Of a DNA stretch of 64,000 nucleotides, positions 49,089 to 60,200 are shown piece by piece (within the stretch, counting starts at the first letter, position 1; the number at the start of each line of letters is the position of its first letter). A model generated the notes under the pieces. That model was not told the DNA's origin. It ran no database searches and saw only the letters and a program-made list of their open reading frames with translations. The stretch spans positions 2,843,501 to 2,907,500 of the forward strand of contig OX442324.1 in NCBI GenBank assembly GCA_949358305.1, read 5' to 3'. This stretch comes from Strigamia acuminata. Taxonomy: Eukaryota; Arthropoda; Chilopoda; Geophilomorpha; Linotaeniidae. A program made the translations under genes and the position numbers.

Positions 49089-49442
49089 CTTGTTCGCACC
49101 AGAAAGTTTGGGCTAGCCTAGCATTTAAATCTAGTTCTAGTTCTTAGTGCAAATGCATCTAGCCCAAATTATCTAGTTTTAAAATTTTCAAACTAGATAA
49201 TTCTATTCCACTTGTGTGAACTAGATAATTGCCAAAGAACTAGATAACTGCCAATGTCACTTCCCACAATTCCGTGCGCAGTATGGTCAGTTAACTGTTG
49301 AATTCTGCATGCTACCGGTAGCCTAGATATGTGGATTTTTTATTCTTGGTGCGAATACATTAGCCTAATCATTTTGTAGGCTAAATCATCCAGAACTAGA
49401 TTTAAATTCCAGGCTAGCCGAGCTTTCTGGTGCAAACAAGGT
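49089..49442. mobile_element. 354-bp MITE, CTTGTTxGCACCAGAAAG termini
   Basis: The left end CTTGTTCGCACCAGAAAG and the right end inverted CTTGTTTGCACCAGAAAG continue through GGCTAGCCT to ATTTAAATCTAGTTCT (about 50 bp, a few mismatches and one indel). The inside is rich in ACTAGATAA motifs. A related unit with CTAGATAA and a GTAGTGCAAACGGGGTATTA end surrounds the nested MITE at 51954. Confidence 0.7.
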
Positions 49443-51222
49443 ATAAGGCCGAAAATTTCAATTCAGAATAATTAATTAAATAAATAACAAATTACAGTGT
49501 AGGCTCTGTAGCCCGGACATAAGACGGGTCCAAGAAAGTAGTCCGGACCAAGTTTGAACCAACTTCCTCCATTTCTAAACCAATTAAGTTGCCCAAGACT
49601 CCAACAGAATCACAAACTGTACAACAAAACCAACATGATCAAAGGACATACTGTAGCCACTTAAATTCCACAATGTTCCTGTGATCTCTAGGAAGTTTAA
49701 TTTACATCGCTTGCTCTATCCGACCAATATGCGTTTAGACAGGTTTAAGCAAGATAAACCAAACGAAAAGACTTTTCGAATGCAGCCTTCTGTGAACATT
49801 AAAGAACATTAAAGAAAAAAAACCCGAACACCAAGGAATCGCAAATTAAAAATCGCGGTCAGACGCATTACGATTCATGTGTTAAAATTTAAAATATTTT
49901 CTTTCTGAGAAATCATTATAAATCTTTTTTTGCCAATTAAAGATACTACTACAAACATGTGAACAATTTTTTGAGACACTAGAAGTGACTTATCTCTTCT
50001 GCACCTGATATCGGCTATCGTTACCACACACTGTAGGTAGCCATCTTTTTAGTTCAGTTCACGTCTTTAAATGATTTAATCCTTTTGAGGATTGAGCGTC
50101 ACCTGATAACATTGGCTGTGATGTTTTTCTTCATATTAAATAAACAATGTCCACATATTGGTATAATTTAGGATAATTTAAGTTGGTCACCACATTTCCA
50201 AAATAACTGTTCTCAAAAAAGGAAATTACTAAGTTCAATGTGAAAATTATTGCATTCTAACTACCATTTAGCAATCAATAATCTCCCCCAAACTAGACAC
50301 ACCCCTCATCCATTCATTTTTATTTTTAAAAAAAAAATTAATTGCAGGATTTGTTCTTTTATTACCTCCAGCTTCAAATTCCATGTTACAAACTACAAAG
50401 GATTTGAACTCTGGCTAGGTGCATGCCAACTTTTCACATTTGTGATTTAATAAACCTCCTCCACACAAACACAACAAACAAAATGGTGGAGTGTTAAAGA
50501 GCAAGGTGTGGCTTTGGCATAATGTCACGTCTTTGATGGAAGCCATTTATTTCCACAACCCAAACCCATTACCACAGAGTTGCCTGTAATGCTTTTCTCA
50601 TGTATAGCTTCAAGACGGAGCGCTCAAATCGAATGTTACCTAAACTGTTAAAAGAAGTGTTTTTAAACTTATCTTGTATTACTTATACGATGTTCAACGC
50701 TGGGGATTTGTACATTTACCTTTGATCCCCCGTTAATGGATTTCCTTCCGCAAGCATCATCCAATTTCATAACGTCTTTTCAACATTTTGCGTCTTAAAG
50801 ATTACGCAGCGCCTGCAAAGCTCATCACCTTCTCCCAATTGAACACGAGTTAAGCAGCATTGGACCTGGCCACTGCTTGAATAAATTTCATTTCAAATAC
50901 TCTTGCTATGGAAAGTTCATCTGCCGCAAACCTTTAACTTTATTTCCACAGCTTTTCCCCCAATTCTCACTCAAAACCTAAGTTTGAATCATCAATAGAA
51001 AGAAATGACGTCATTTCCTGCTTTCAAAACTGCAAAGCAAAAGAATATGCAATAGGAAATGTCTAGTGACTGGGGAAAAAGCTTTGCTACAAAATCCCTA
51101 GTGATTTGATAAAGCAACGTCGTTTTTCTGTACAAAAACATCCTACCGATAAAGACAGATTATAAAGTTTGCGGCAAGTACTTTTCCCTAGTGGTAAATT
51201 TAGGGGCGGATTATAGTGGGGT
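49443..51222. other. No gene seen
   Basis: Mixed unique sequence. A partial terminus AAAGTTTGCGGCAAGTACTT of the 23050 MITE family lies at 51166-51190. Confidence 0.5.
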
Positions 51223-51476
51223 CCAGGGGGTACGACAATCAGAATCTGCGTGTCAAAGATTCGAATCTTTCATGGGATTCGGAAAAGATTTAGGTGATTA
51301 TTTAATAAAAAAGTCGAAAATATTTTAACTTTTGTCCAATTTTCGACAAAAAATTCAAAATTTTTATAAAATGTAAAGATTCGGGATTCGAAGATTCGGG
51401 GATTCGAAGATTCGGGGATTCGGAACGGGATTCGAAAGTCAATGTCAGAGATTCGGTTGAATGTCGTACCCCCTGG
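51223..51476. mobile_element. 254-bp MITE, CCAGGGGGTACGACA termini
   Basis: Both ends read CCAGGGGGTACGACA when the right is inverted (15 bp perfect), with weaker similarity (TCA, then GAATCT) further in. The inside is built of short repeats GATTCGGG/GATTCGAA. There is no ORF. A target duplication is not clear. Confidence 0.6.
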
Positions 51477-51477
51477 T

Positions 51478-51500
51478 GGGATCGAACCCTGTCCTCGCAA
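51478..51500 (-). repeat. tRNA-like B box beside a MITE
   Basis: On the minus strand GGTTCGATCCC is a consensus pol III B box, preceded by GCGAGGACA. The MITE at 51223-51476 abuts it, so a tRNA-derived SINE may have been interrupted there. No A box was recognised. Confidence 0.4.
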
Positions 51501-51814
51501 AACAACTACAAATGATTTTTTTGAGGGATTTTAACAATTTTGATCGTTTTTTTGATGTTTTCTGCTTTATTTCTTATATTTTCAGAGACCATTTACTCAA
51601 AATTATTTTTAAAACTTCCATTGGCGATCCCCCACCGTAGACCCCCTCCCCTCAGCACAATAGCTTAAATTTAATGTTTAAATTGTGCATATTCACCTAA
51701 ATTCAGAAGCCAAATTATTTACAGAATATTTATTTATTATTCTCCATGTGGTTGACATGGTAACCATGATGGTTTGCCCTGCAATGGAAAAACATTCTGG
51801 GTACCATGACATCA

Positions 51815-52500
51815 CAAGCTAGTAAAGCTAGTAAAATAGTAAAGCTAGTAAAGTATAACTAGCTTATCCAATTCTAAAAACTAGATAATTATATCTAGTT
51901 TCAAAACTGATAAGCTAGCTTAGGATAAGCTAGCTGTGTTCGCACTACATTAGAGAGTTTGCGACAGATATTTTTCCCTTATAAAAATCCCCGTTATGCC
52001 TATAAGTATAGTGGAAAACTTTTAACTCCATCAGAGCTTACACTATTTCTGAAAATATCGTAGCCAATCCGGTAGTTTTCCACTATTTACGTCACAGACT
52101 AAAAACTTGGATTATCAATTATACCTCTTTCGCCGCCATTTTGAATCCTCCGCTTCATTCACGCGCGGAGCACAAGTTAATTGTTTCTGCTTTGAATTCA
52201 TTTAAATTCACAATAATAAAGTTGCAGCATTGTATTAAAACATTTAAAAACAAGAATTCTCTCTTTTTATGCTAACAAGACGATACTAGTTTCGGTAATC
52301 ACGTGACATGTATAAGGTTAAGTCTAATTTTATAACTATAACATGAAACTTCAACCGCAACCCAAACTTTAATACTTTTACTTACACTAAATATAGTTTA
52401 GAAAATGACATAATTGTAAGGGAAAAGTACCTGCCGCAAACTCTATTAATACAACTAGTTTTAAAGAGTTAAGCTTAACTCTGTAGTGCAAACGGGGTAT
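51815..52500. repeat. CTAGATAA-type MITE interrupted by another MITE
   Basis: The left part (AGCTAGTAAAG repeats, ACTAGATAATTATATCTAGT, GTTCGCACTAC) and the right part (ACTAGTTTTAAAGAG, GTAGTGCAAACGGGGTATTA) look like one unit related to 49089-49442, split by 51954-52444. The order of insertion follows: the CTAGATAA unit is older. Outer limits are approximate. Confidence 0.5.
51954..52444 (+). mobile_element. 491-bp MITE, GAGTTTGCG termini, full length
   Basis: This is the second full copy of the 23050-23513 family, in the same orientation, with ends AGAGTTTGCGACAG and the inverse of AGAGTTTGCGGCAGG. ATTA occurs at or next to both ends. It lies inside another repeat unit: flanking sequence with CTAGATA/GCTAGC motifs and a GCACTAC...GTAGTGC pair continues on either side, so it is nested. 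Confidence 0.75.
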
Positions 52501-52554
52501 TAAGCACGTTTTTGCGTACTAGTTTACGGTATAAACCGAAACTTTGAACGCACC

Positions 52555-52776
52555 TATACTCTTGTTCGAGTCAAAAAGAGTTCTAAATCCCATCGGTCTA
52601 GTCTCATTACTACTAACTCCAGACTGTATACTACCACTAGGAGAAGTAGTTTTGATTTTTATTTATTTTTTGTGATTGTTATGACCATTTAAGTAAAAAT
52701 AATTTTGATTTTTCTTATTAAAAAATGTTATTTCCATTTATGATTTAGGACTCTTTTTGACTCGAACAAGAGTATA
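52555..52776. mobile_element. 222-bp MITE with near-perfect 35-bp TIRs
   Basis: Both ends read TATACTCTTGTTCGAGTC followed by AAAAAGAGT.CTAAATC when the right one is inverted, with a single mismatch over 35 bp. TATA ends suggest a TA target duplication. The inside shares CTAGTAGTAG-like and AGAAGTAGTTTTGATTTTTA motifs with the larger element at 3017-3446, so the two are related. There is no ORF. Confidence 0.75.
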
Positions 52777-54248
52777 ATGAATTTGGGCTAGTTGTAAAAC
52801 CCCGTATTTAATCGTCCCAGGGGGTTCGGCGACGTGAAAATACCCTGATATTTTCCTCTGGTGGCTAAAGACATCACCACTGGATAGATTTTCTCTCTCC
52901 TTGCTTCAGACCCCTCCAAGAATAAAAAAAAAAGCTGATAAAAAACCAAAAATTCCAAGTCCAAAAAAAATTAGAAATACTTCATTTTTTTCTGTGTAAA
53001 ACATGTGTGACCAGAAGCTCACAAGTACACAACTGCACAAGGCCATTTTTGATCCAATAAAGCTGTGAATTTAGCTTCAACACACACCAAAATTGTGCTT
53101 AATTGTGTTTTTATGACCATCTGGTCAGGATTGGTTGGTTCACAATCTCAGTGTCAACCAAAACCCAGCAACAACAATTTCTTGCTCCCTGGACAGGAGA
53201 TTGTGGCTGTGTTATCCTAAACACTTCAAGATTTGCTTCATGATAATATTCCCTACAACCACCCACTTAATTCTGTCTTCAGCTTTCATCCAAGTGCCAA
53301 CTAATAGCTTCAGATGCAATGTTTGCTGTGTCTATTTATCTGCAATCTTCTGAACCACATCAACTGTTTTTGGAATTTTTCCACTGCATTGTGAGAACTA
53401 ATTAAATGCTCCAACCCATAAGTTAACTGATTTGGTTTATTACTGAATCCTTGTGAGTTTCACTCATAAATGAGGAAAAGCTGACTAAATATTTCCTCCT
53501 AATTTTTCCATGCATGTAAAAACCAGGTCTTTTAACAGAATAGTAATTGCCAACAGATGGCTATCATATTCCAAATATTCATATGTGCCAAGCAATGAAA
53601 TGTAGAGGAAGAAGACTGTTATTGATTTTAGAAAAAAATTCATTGTCGTCAATTTTTCTAGAATCGATTTACTCTTGACCTATAGACTACTTCAAAGTAT
53701 TCACCAGCCTTTGATTTTTCGGCTTGATAATTAAATATCTCGAAAGAATAACTGTTTCCAATAAACAGCTCTTGGCTAACCTCACCTTAGAGTGTTTGAA
53801 TTTTCACTACTAATTCCGCGGTAGGCTGTTTCAATACTTCGCGTTAAAGCCTAGTACTCATACGCTTTCGGAGTCTAAATATTTTTACAGTCTTAATTTT
53901 TCAACAGCACCATTTCAAGCGGAATGTTTTATCCTCTTATTATTCAGAGTCTGATAAATTTGTGGTACTCATGAAATTGTCACGAGAAAGTTTCCGTACT
54001 CTTAAACTGTGTGAGTCATTGTTGCTTGTTTTGCAAATGGCTGGCAATGGCAATGAAGCTTTGTCCAACTTTTCTGACTGAAATAATTTTAAAATCAATT
54101 TTGTTCTTTTTGCAATTAAAAAAGCATTTATTTTGTCTGAAATGCAGGCAAAAATATAATTCTATTAACCTTCAACAAACAACGTGTTCAATTGTAGTAG
54201 TTGGATGTCTTTGTTTGCAACCGGCTGTGACCAGTTGAAATTTTAGAT
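52777..54248. other. No gene seen
   Basis: No supported exon. A diverged relative of the TTCCGTGCAC family lies at 53820-54005. Confidence 0.5.
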
Positions 54249-54470
54249 CAAAAACAAGGGAATTCTGGGTAGACAAAATTTATTCAGAGTCTGAAACAAT
54301 TAAATTTTTCCGTGCACCATCGGGGCCGGAAACAATTCGTTTCCACTTGCAAGGGTGATTCAGAGTTTAAACAATATTTTTATGAGTACCACCCTTGGCA
54401 GGAAACTTAAGACTTTGATTCCTGTTACCATTCCAAGGACGGAATGGTGTTATGAGTACTAGGCTTAATC
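54249..54470 (+). repeat. Dispersed repeat family 'TTCCGTGCAC', copy 3
   Basis: About 220 bp nearly identical to the first part of 40929-41639, so the two copies separated recently. A related, more diverged piece (CAGAGTCTG, GTACTCATGA, AAAGTTTCCG) lies just upstream at 53820-54005. Confidence 0.7.
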
Positions 54471-54539
54471 GAGGACCTACGAAAACTGACAATGATCGAA
54501 AGATCAAAATGTAACTGAACTATACTCTGGCTCACTACA

Positions 54540-54645
54540 AGATCGGCCTTTCTCCCATTGGCCGAGCCATTTCACATGTGTAGTGATACAAAAAAAAGAC
54601 CAAAACACCAGAATTGCACTCGATGTACAGACCCTACCCTCAGTA
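54540..54645 (+). repeat. Half copy of the 3017-3446 MITE family
   Basis: CCCATTGGCCGAGCCA, GTGTAGTGAT, ACACCAGAATTG and ATGTACAGAC match the left half of 3017-3446 (3060-3140). The right half is absent. Confidence 0.55.
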
Positions 54646-56783
54646 ATAACTGTGTCCCTTTGAATTTTTTCTTGTGATTTTGTAATTGTACAAATTACCT
54701 TGTTTTTTATTTTCCATTTCGAGCTCTGGGCTTTACAGTTTTATTTAAAAATTTTCCATCATTTATGTCATTACTCAAACTTTTCCACAAATACTGTTGG
54801 CAACAATATCTCCAAGATGCTCCACACTAAATAACCTTGTTAGTGGTTGCTATGGTAGCAGTAAAAAATTATATAAAAAAATAAATAAACAAGATTTTTT
54901 TAATTTCCTTAAAATATTTCTTTTCTTCTATAAAAAGAATTCTTTGCTAATCAATAAAAACTCATCAGCTGATCTTGAAAACAAGAAATTTAATAATTTA
55001 TTTGCTAACTTCCAACTTCTAATACCTTTCTAATTACATATTAACATCATAAAAGATTGCTAGAATTGTGTTTCAATGCCAACTTAAGTCTTGCAATACA
55101 TGACAAGTGACAGGTTGTTAAATCCAAGAGCTAAAATGACTAGAATGTTGATTATCATCCTAATGAACCCAAACCCTCAATTCGACAAACCTATCCTTTT
55201 CAAACACACCATTCAAGCTAGAATATTTTCAAATAAATTCCAACAATCTTCTCGATTTATAGAGTTGTTTATTTCACCTCAGGATACCGATTTTCTCATA
55301 TAGCGGTGAAAAAATTCCTCATTAAAGATATTTATTTGACCAAATGCACAATCCTTGGCTTTTTCTCACCCAGGGCCTATGAAAGTGGAAAGAGCCAGTT
55401 TAAATTATCCATATGGTTCAAAAATACATTTTGCAATATGTTGCATTGCAAAATGCATAACACTTGTGTATAAAGTCTATTATTTGTACATTAAATAATG
55501 CTTTTCATAATACAATTGAAAAAATGCATTTTGAGAATGCATTCACAAATAATAATATTGAGACCGCATTTGCAAACCAATAGCATGCAAAAATGTATTA
55601 AAAAATGCATTCTCGTGAAACCCAAAGCATTTCAAAATAAATTGCAATTTCAATGGAAGGGTTGGGCAAAGTACAAGTGCAAAGTACAAGAATTCGTTGT
55701 TCGATATTATAACAATGAGGCGATATTAATCGATATTGCTAGCGATATAATTCGATAATTGCATTTAAACTACACAAGCGATATAAGACACTAAGGGGTA
55801 TCATTAAATGAGCGATTATTGTGATTAGTTGATTATTGCAATAATCGTAATCACTCAATTATTGAGGGCCCAACAAAAATCTGATTGTGTGATTATTGCT
55901 CTGATGGGCGGAATTGTTTAAATTGTAACCTAAATACGTTGCAATTGTTTAAAAAAAGTTCCTCCAAATAATAATTGCAACTACCTAACTCGTGTAGTTG
56001 AAGTGGGTCTGGCGCCGCCATGTTGGTTTCAGTTGAGAGAGCACTTATAATCGGCCCAAGTCAGCAGAAAATCATGATTTGCGGTGATTATTTGATTAGT
56101 TGCTTAGTTGCTTATTTGATGAAATGATTATTCTCGGGATTGGTTGAATCCAGTCACATGACACATCAAGTAATCGACTAATCAAAGTAATCAAAGTAAT
56201 CAACTAATCGCTCATTTAATGAAACCCCTTAGTATAAAGATATTATTGCTTAATTTCCACAATGTCTTTATGAACCAAGGGTCGAAGGTCCAAAAGGGGC
56301 CCAGGCCCCAGCTAGTTTATAAAAAATGTTGTTTTCAGTTTCATTCAGAAATCTGGCAAGGTATATTGCTTTATCTGCGTACCACTACAAGTACTTAAGG
56401 TGTGTATAAAAATTCTAAATACACCCATCACAGTTTCATTACCCAGTCTGGCCCTGACCAGACCTTTCTAGTCAATCCTATAATTCACCTGGTGGCAACA
56501 TTACTTTCCATCATAGTGGGAACAAGTGGAAACCCACCTTGAAGTAGGATAGATGGATGGAAATGAAACCCGTATAGCTGCCAATCTAAAAGGTCAGGGC
56601 AGGGCAGGGCTCAAAACAGGAAGTGGGGTTGGCACAATGCATTCTGTGATTAATGGAAACTAACCTTTACACACCGCGTGATTGTAATAAGAGTATTAAA
56701 TTGGTTGCAACAATGCATTGTCGTGTCATTGAGCATGCAAAACAATAAATCACAAAAATATATTATACGAGGAGCTCCCCCAG
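54646..56783. other. No gene seen apart from listed repeats
   Basis: At 55790-56230 a unit rich in GATTATTG/AATCG motifs has an ATGAGCGATTA start and a TAATCGCTCAT end (55807 and 56203), a short inverted pair that may bound another MITE of about 410 bp. Confidence 0.5.
55410..55640 (+). repeat. CCATATGGTTC dispersed repeat, fullest copy
   Basis: CATATGGTTCAAAAATACAT, TACATTAAATAATGC, AATACAATTGAAAAAATGCA and AATGCATTCTCGTGAAACCC match 10281-10450 closely. Short relatives with (A)AAATATATTTTACAATA lie at 9880, 21950, 23765, 27665 and 37445, and an inverted piece at 20740-20840. Confidence 0.7.
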
Positions 56784-56827
56784 TGGCGGATTGAGCATTT
56801 GGAGAACCCGAAGCACAAACCCATTTT
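56784..56827 (+). repeat. Old repeat start interrupted by the BEL insertion
   Basis: The sequence CAGTGGCGGATTGAG resembles the CAGGGGCGGAT end of the hAT-like MITE at 11656. It runs into the GATGC target site, and host sequence resumes at 62963. So the BEL element probably landed in an older DNA-transposon remnant. The remnant's other end was not located. Confidence 0.4.
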
Positions 56828-56832
56828 GATGC
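56828..56832. repeat. Target-site duplication, left copy (GATGC)
   Basis: GATGC lies directly outside the left LTR and is repeated at 62958-62962 directly outside the right LTR. Five bases fits the 4-6 bp staggered cut of BEL/Pao integrases. Joining the flanks at one GATGC restores an uninterrupted pre-insertion sequence. Confidence 0.9.
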
Positions 56833-57232
56833 TTTCGAGACTTCGAAATAATCTAGCTGCGATTGCAGCACGCGCGAGCAACAATTTGAGACGTATTTTT
56901 AAACTTAACTAATTTTAATCGTTGAAGATTTTAACAAGGAAAATCGCGTGGTGACACACGATGATACAGGTAAAAAAGATGGTGGTCAATCCCAAAAACG
57001 GGGTCAACTTCCGGTCAACAAGGACCGGTCAAAATTACAGATTACACACCAGAGGGCACTCTTGGTGTCCCTCGATCAAAAAACACTATTGTCGTTAAAA
57101 CATTACCAATACAATTCGATATTCGATAAAAACAATTACAAAGAGACTTAAAACACTTTTCGAAATAAAACACTAAAATTAAACATAAATTGAAATCATT
57201 ACTAAACATTAAATCCAAATCTGGATTTTACA
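56833..57232 (-). repeat. 3' LTR of the BEL/Pao element
   Basis: This is the second 400-bp long terminal repeat. Read by eye against 62558-62957 it shows no difference in sequence or length. LTRs are copied from one template at insertion, so identity implies little time since integration, unless gene conversion has homogenised them. Confidence 0.95.
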
Positions 57233-57256
57233 TTGCCGGGGGAAAAAACCACAAAT
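57233..57256 (-). other. Tail before 3' LTR; pyrimidine-rich where a PPT is expected
   Basis: This is the short stretch between the Gag-Pol stop codon and the 3' LTR. Plus-strand priming normally needs a purine-rich tract (PPT) in element sense directly before the 3' LTR. Here the sense strand instead reads GGTTTTTTCCCCCGGCAA and then TGTAAAA, a pyrimidine run; the purines are on the other strand. The LTR edge is fixed by comparison with the other LTR, so a misplaced boundary does not easily explain it. Confidence 0.6.
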
Positions 57257-60200
57257 CTAATTGTCGTCGGCGACTTCCAACGAGCAAAGTCTCTGCACCG
57301 GTCTTCTTAACGTTTTCCCTCCCGGCAGCATCATCTCGCAAGATCGAATTTTCCCATCTCTACCGTCAAACGTCTTCGTAATTTTCGCCGTCTTCCACGT
57401 CATGCGTGGCTGACCCTGTTCCTGCACGAGGACTAAATCGTTAACGCAAATCTCTTTAGATGCTCGTACTCGTCGAAATTCCCTCAACTCCACGAGGTAC
57501 TCATGGGACCAACGACGCCACAATAAATTTGTAAATCTCTGGCGCAACTTCCATCGTTTAACTAACTCCGTTCTCTTCGAAATATCGACGTGATGCTCCG
57601 AGTTGTAAATGTCGGGCAAACTTGAAATTCGGGTCCCGATCAAAAAATGTGATGGCGACAGCGGTTCTTGCTCTGTCGGATCGTCCGTCACGTAGGTTAT
57701 AGGGCGCGAGTTTATTATTGCTTCGACCTCCGTCAATACAGTTGTCAGTCCCTCAAAACAAAGCGACGATCTTCCCAGAACTTTCTTCAGACTCAATTTG
57801 ACCGTCTTGACGAGGCGCTCCCAAAAGCCTCCCCACCAAGGAGCCAACTCGACAATGAATTTCCATTGTATCTTGTTGTGAGATAAAAATCCCTGGAACT
57901 CTTCGCCTGCAAATCCATTTATGAACAGCGCCAAATCCTTTTCTGCCCGCTTAAACGTTTTTGCGTTGTCCGAATACACGATACTCGGAATTCCTCGTCG
58001 TGATATCAAACGTTTGAATGCCAGAATAAACTTTTCTGTCGTCAGGTCTGAAACTAACTCCAGATGTACGGCTCGTACTACCGCGCAGGTGAATAATGCG
58101 ATATAACATTTCTCGCCACTCCGCATGTAAAGTGGGCCCGCGAAATCCACGCCTATTATCTGGAAGGGGGCAGCACGATTGATGCGGTCAGAAGGGAGAA
58201 GCCCGATGGCTTGTGTCATCAGCTTCGAGTTCACGCGACGGCACGTTATGCATTTGGACACGTAACTTTTTATCGTTTTTCTGGCTCTTCGGGTCCAAAA
58301 TCTTGAGCGAAATTCTGCCAACGTATCTCCCAGTCCTCCATGCAAGGCACGTAAATGACAGTCCCTTATTATCAATTTGGTCATCGGCGAGTCCGCGTCC
58401 AATACGACTGGATAAATGAAGTTTTTCGATCCGATGTGGTCGCGAATTCGAGAATTTATTCTTAGTACTTCTCTCTCGTCGATGATTAATTCCACTTGCG
58501 ATAGCGGTGATTCTCTGTTTAATTTCACAGCGCTCTGCACGCAATCCAATTCCTCTGCGAACCTTGAACGCTGAGCATGGCGGAACCAATATGTTTCTGC
58601 TGCCTCGATTTCCTCAGTTTTCAGCGGTCCGACAATTGATTGATTCTTTCTCGAGTTTCGAATGAAGCGTAGCATCCAGGCTGTGATCCTTACGACTCTT
58701 GTCCAACTGCTGTAGTTTTCCAGGGCGAATATCGGCTCCATTTTTTCCGCCGATCGAGTCGCGTTGACGCTCGTGCAATTTTCTTCGAACTCTTCAAGTT
58801 GGGTTTCTAATTCTGCGCTTATTTCTTGTGGCCAATGTTCTTCACCTTTTCGTAGCCACTCGGGGCCCTGCCACCACTCGTTATCGTCAACCAGTTTCAC
58901 TGCTTCCATCCCTCTCGTCAATTTATCCGCAGGATTTACCCTGCCGGGGCAGTGTCGCCAAGATTCGACGTCGGTGTTTGTACGAATTTCCCGTACTCGA
59001 TTCGCGATGAAAGGATTAGTTTTCTTCTGTTGCTGTTGGATCCAAAAGTATGTAATTGAAGAGTCGGTCCAACAATGCATTTTCTTGATTTCCAAAACTC
59101 GTAACTTCACTGCAACGCGTGATGACAAAAGGGCGCTCATGAGTTCCAATTTTGGCAAAGTAAGTGGCTTCAACGGCGCAACGCGTGACTTGGACATGCA
59201 CAACGACACGTCGACAGTTCCATTTGTTTCTGTGCGCACGTAAACTACGACGCCGTACGCCTTCGGACTCGCGTCGCAAAAGAGATGAATTTCCTGTTGA
59301 GAGTTGTCGCTCAAGTTTGGACTGTACGGTCGTTTGACTGAGATTGTTCGTAATGTTGTCACCTGTTCGTACCATTCACACCACCGCTTGGCAATGTCGG
59401 GGGGCAAGGGGACGTCCCAATCGATTCTTCTGGACCACAACTCCTGAAACATGAGTTTTCCGACGATCGCGAATGGTGAGGCGAAGCCCAACGGGTCATA
59501 AATTTTCGCCACTGCTTGTACAATCGCCCTCTTCGATCCTTGACCGCTTTCTGGTTTCTTTTCAGCCCATTCTCCTATTTCGAGTTGAAGTCTATCGGTC
59601 TCGTAATTCCAAATCAAACCTAGCACGGTAGTTTGACCATTTTCGGCGGCGATAATTTCTTCATCTTCGGGGATCTCCTTAGCAAATATTTCTCGTAGTC
59701 GTGGAGAATTCGAATGCCATTTTCTTAAAGGCAAATGCGCGTCCATCATCAACTTCCGCGCCTCATAAAAAACGGTCAAAACTTGATTTTCAGCTCGCAT
59801 CGAATCCAGAAGGTCGTCCACGTAAAATTTCTCTCGAATCTGCTTGACGGTGTCCGGATACAAATTCTCCATTTCGTCCAGATGCATTTGGATCGTGTCG
59901 TTTAACGAGTAGGGACTGGAACTGACTCCAAACGTGACTCGCTTCTGACGCATAATTCTTGGCACGAGGAATTCCAAACCGTCCCAATTCTCTGGTACCC
60001 ACAAAAAACTAACAAAGTTCCGGTCGCAAAGTCTTAGCAGAAGCTGCAAAAATGCTTTTTCGATGTCCGAGATGTACGCTACAAGCTCACGTCGGAATAG
60101 CACCAAAAGTTTCAATATTTCCGGTAACAAATTGGGGCCGCTGTCCAAACAATCGTTCAGCGAAAGCTCGTTCTTTCCCTTTGATGACGCGTCGAAAACA

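Noticed and set aside
54797-55033. 78-codon ORF rich in Lys, Phe and Asn
   Set aside because: The composition reflects A/T-rich sequence and there is no support from splice sites or a domain.
56948-57151. 67-codon plus-strand ORF, identical to one at 62673-62876
   Set aside because: It is duplicated only because it lies in both LTRs and is antisense to the element; no domain.
57233-57256. Envelope gene downstream of pol
   Set aside because: Only 24 bp separate the Gag-Pol stop from the 3' LTR, so there is no room for one.
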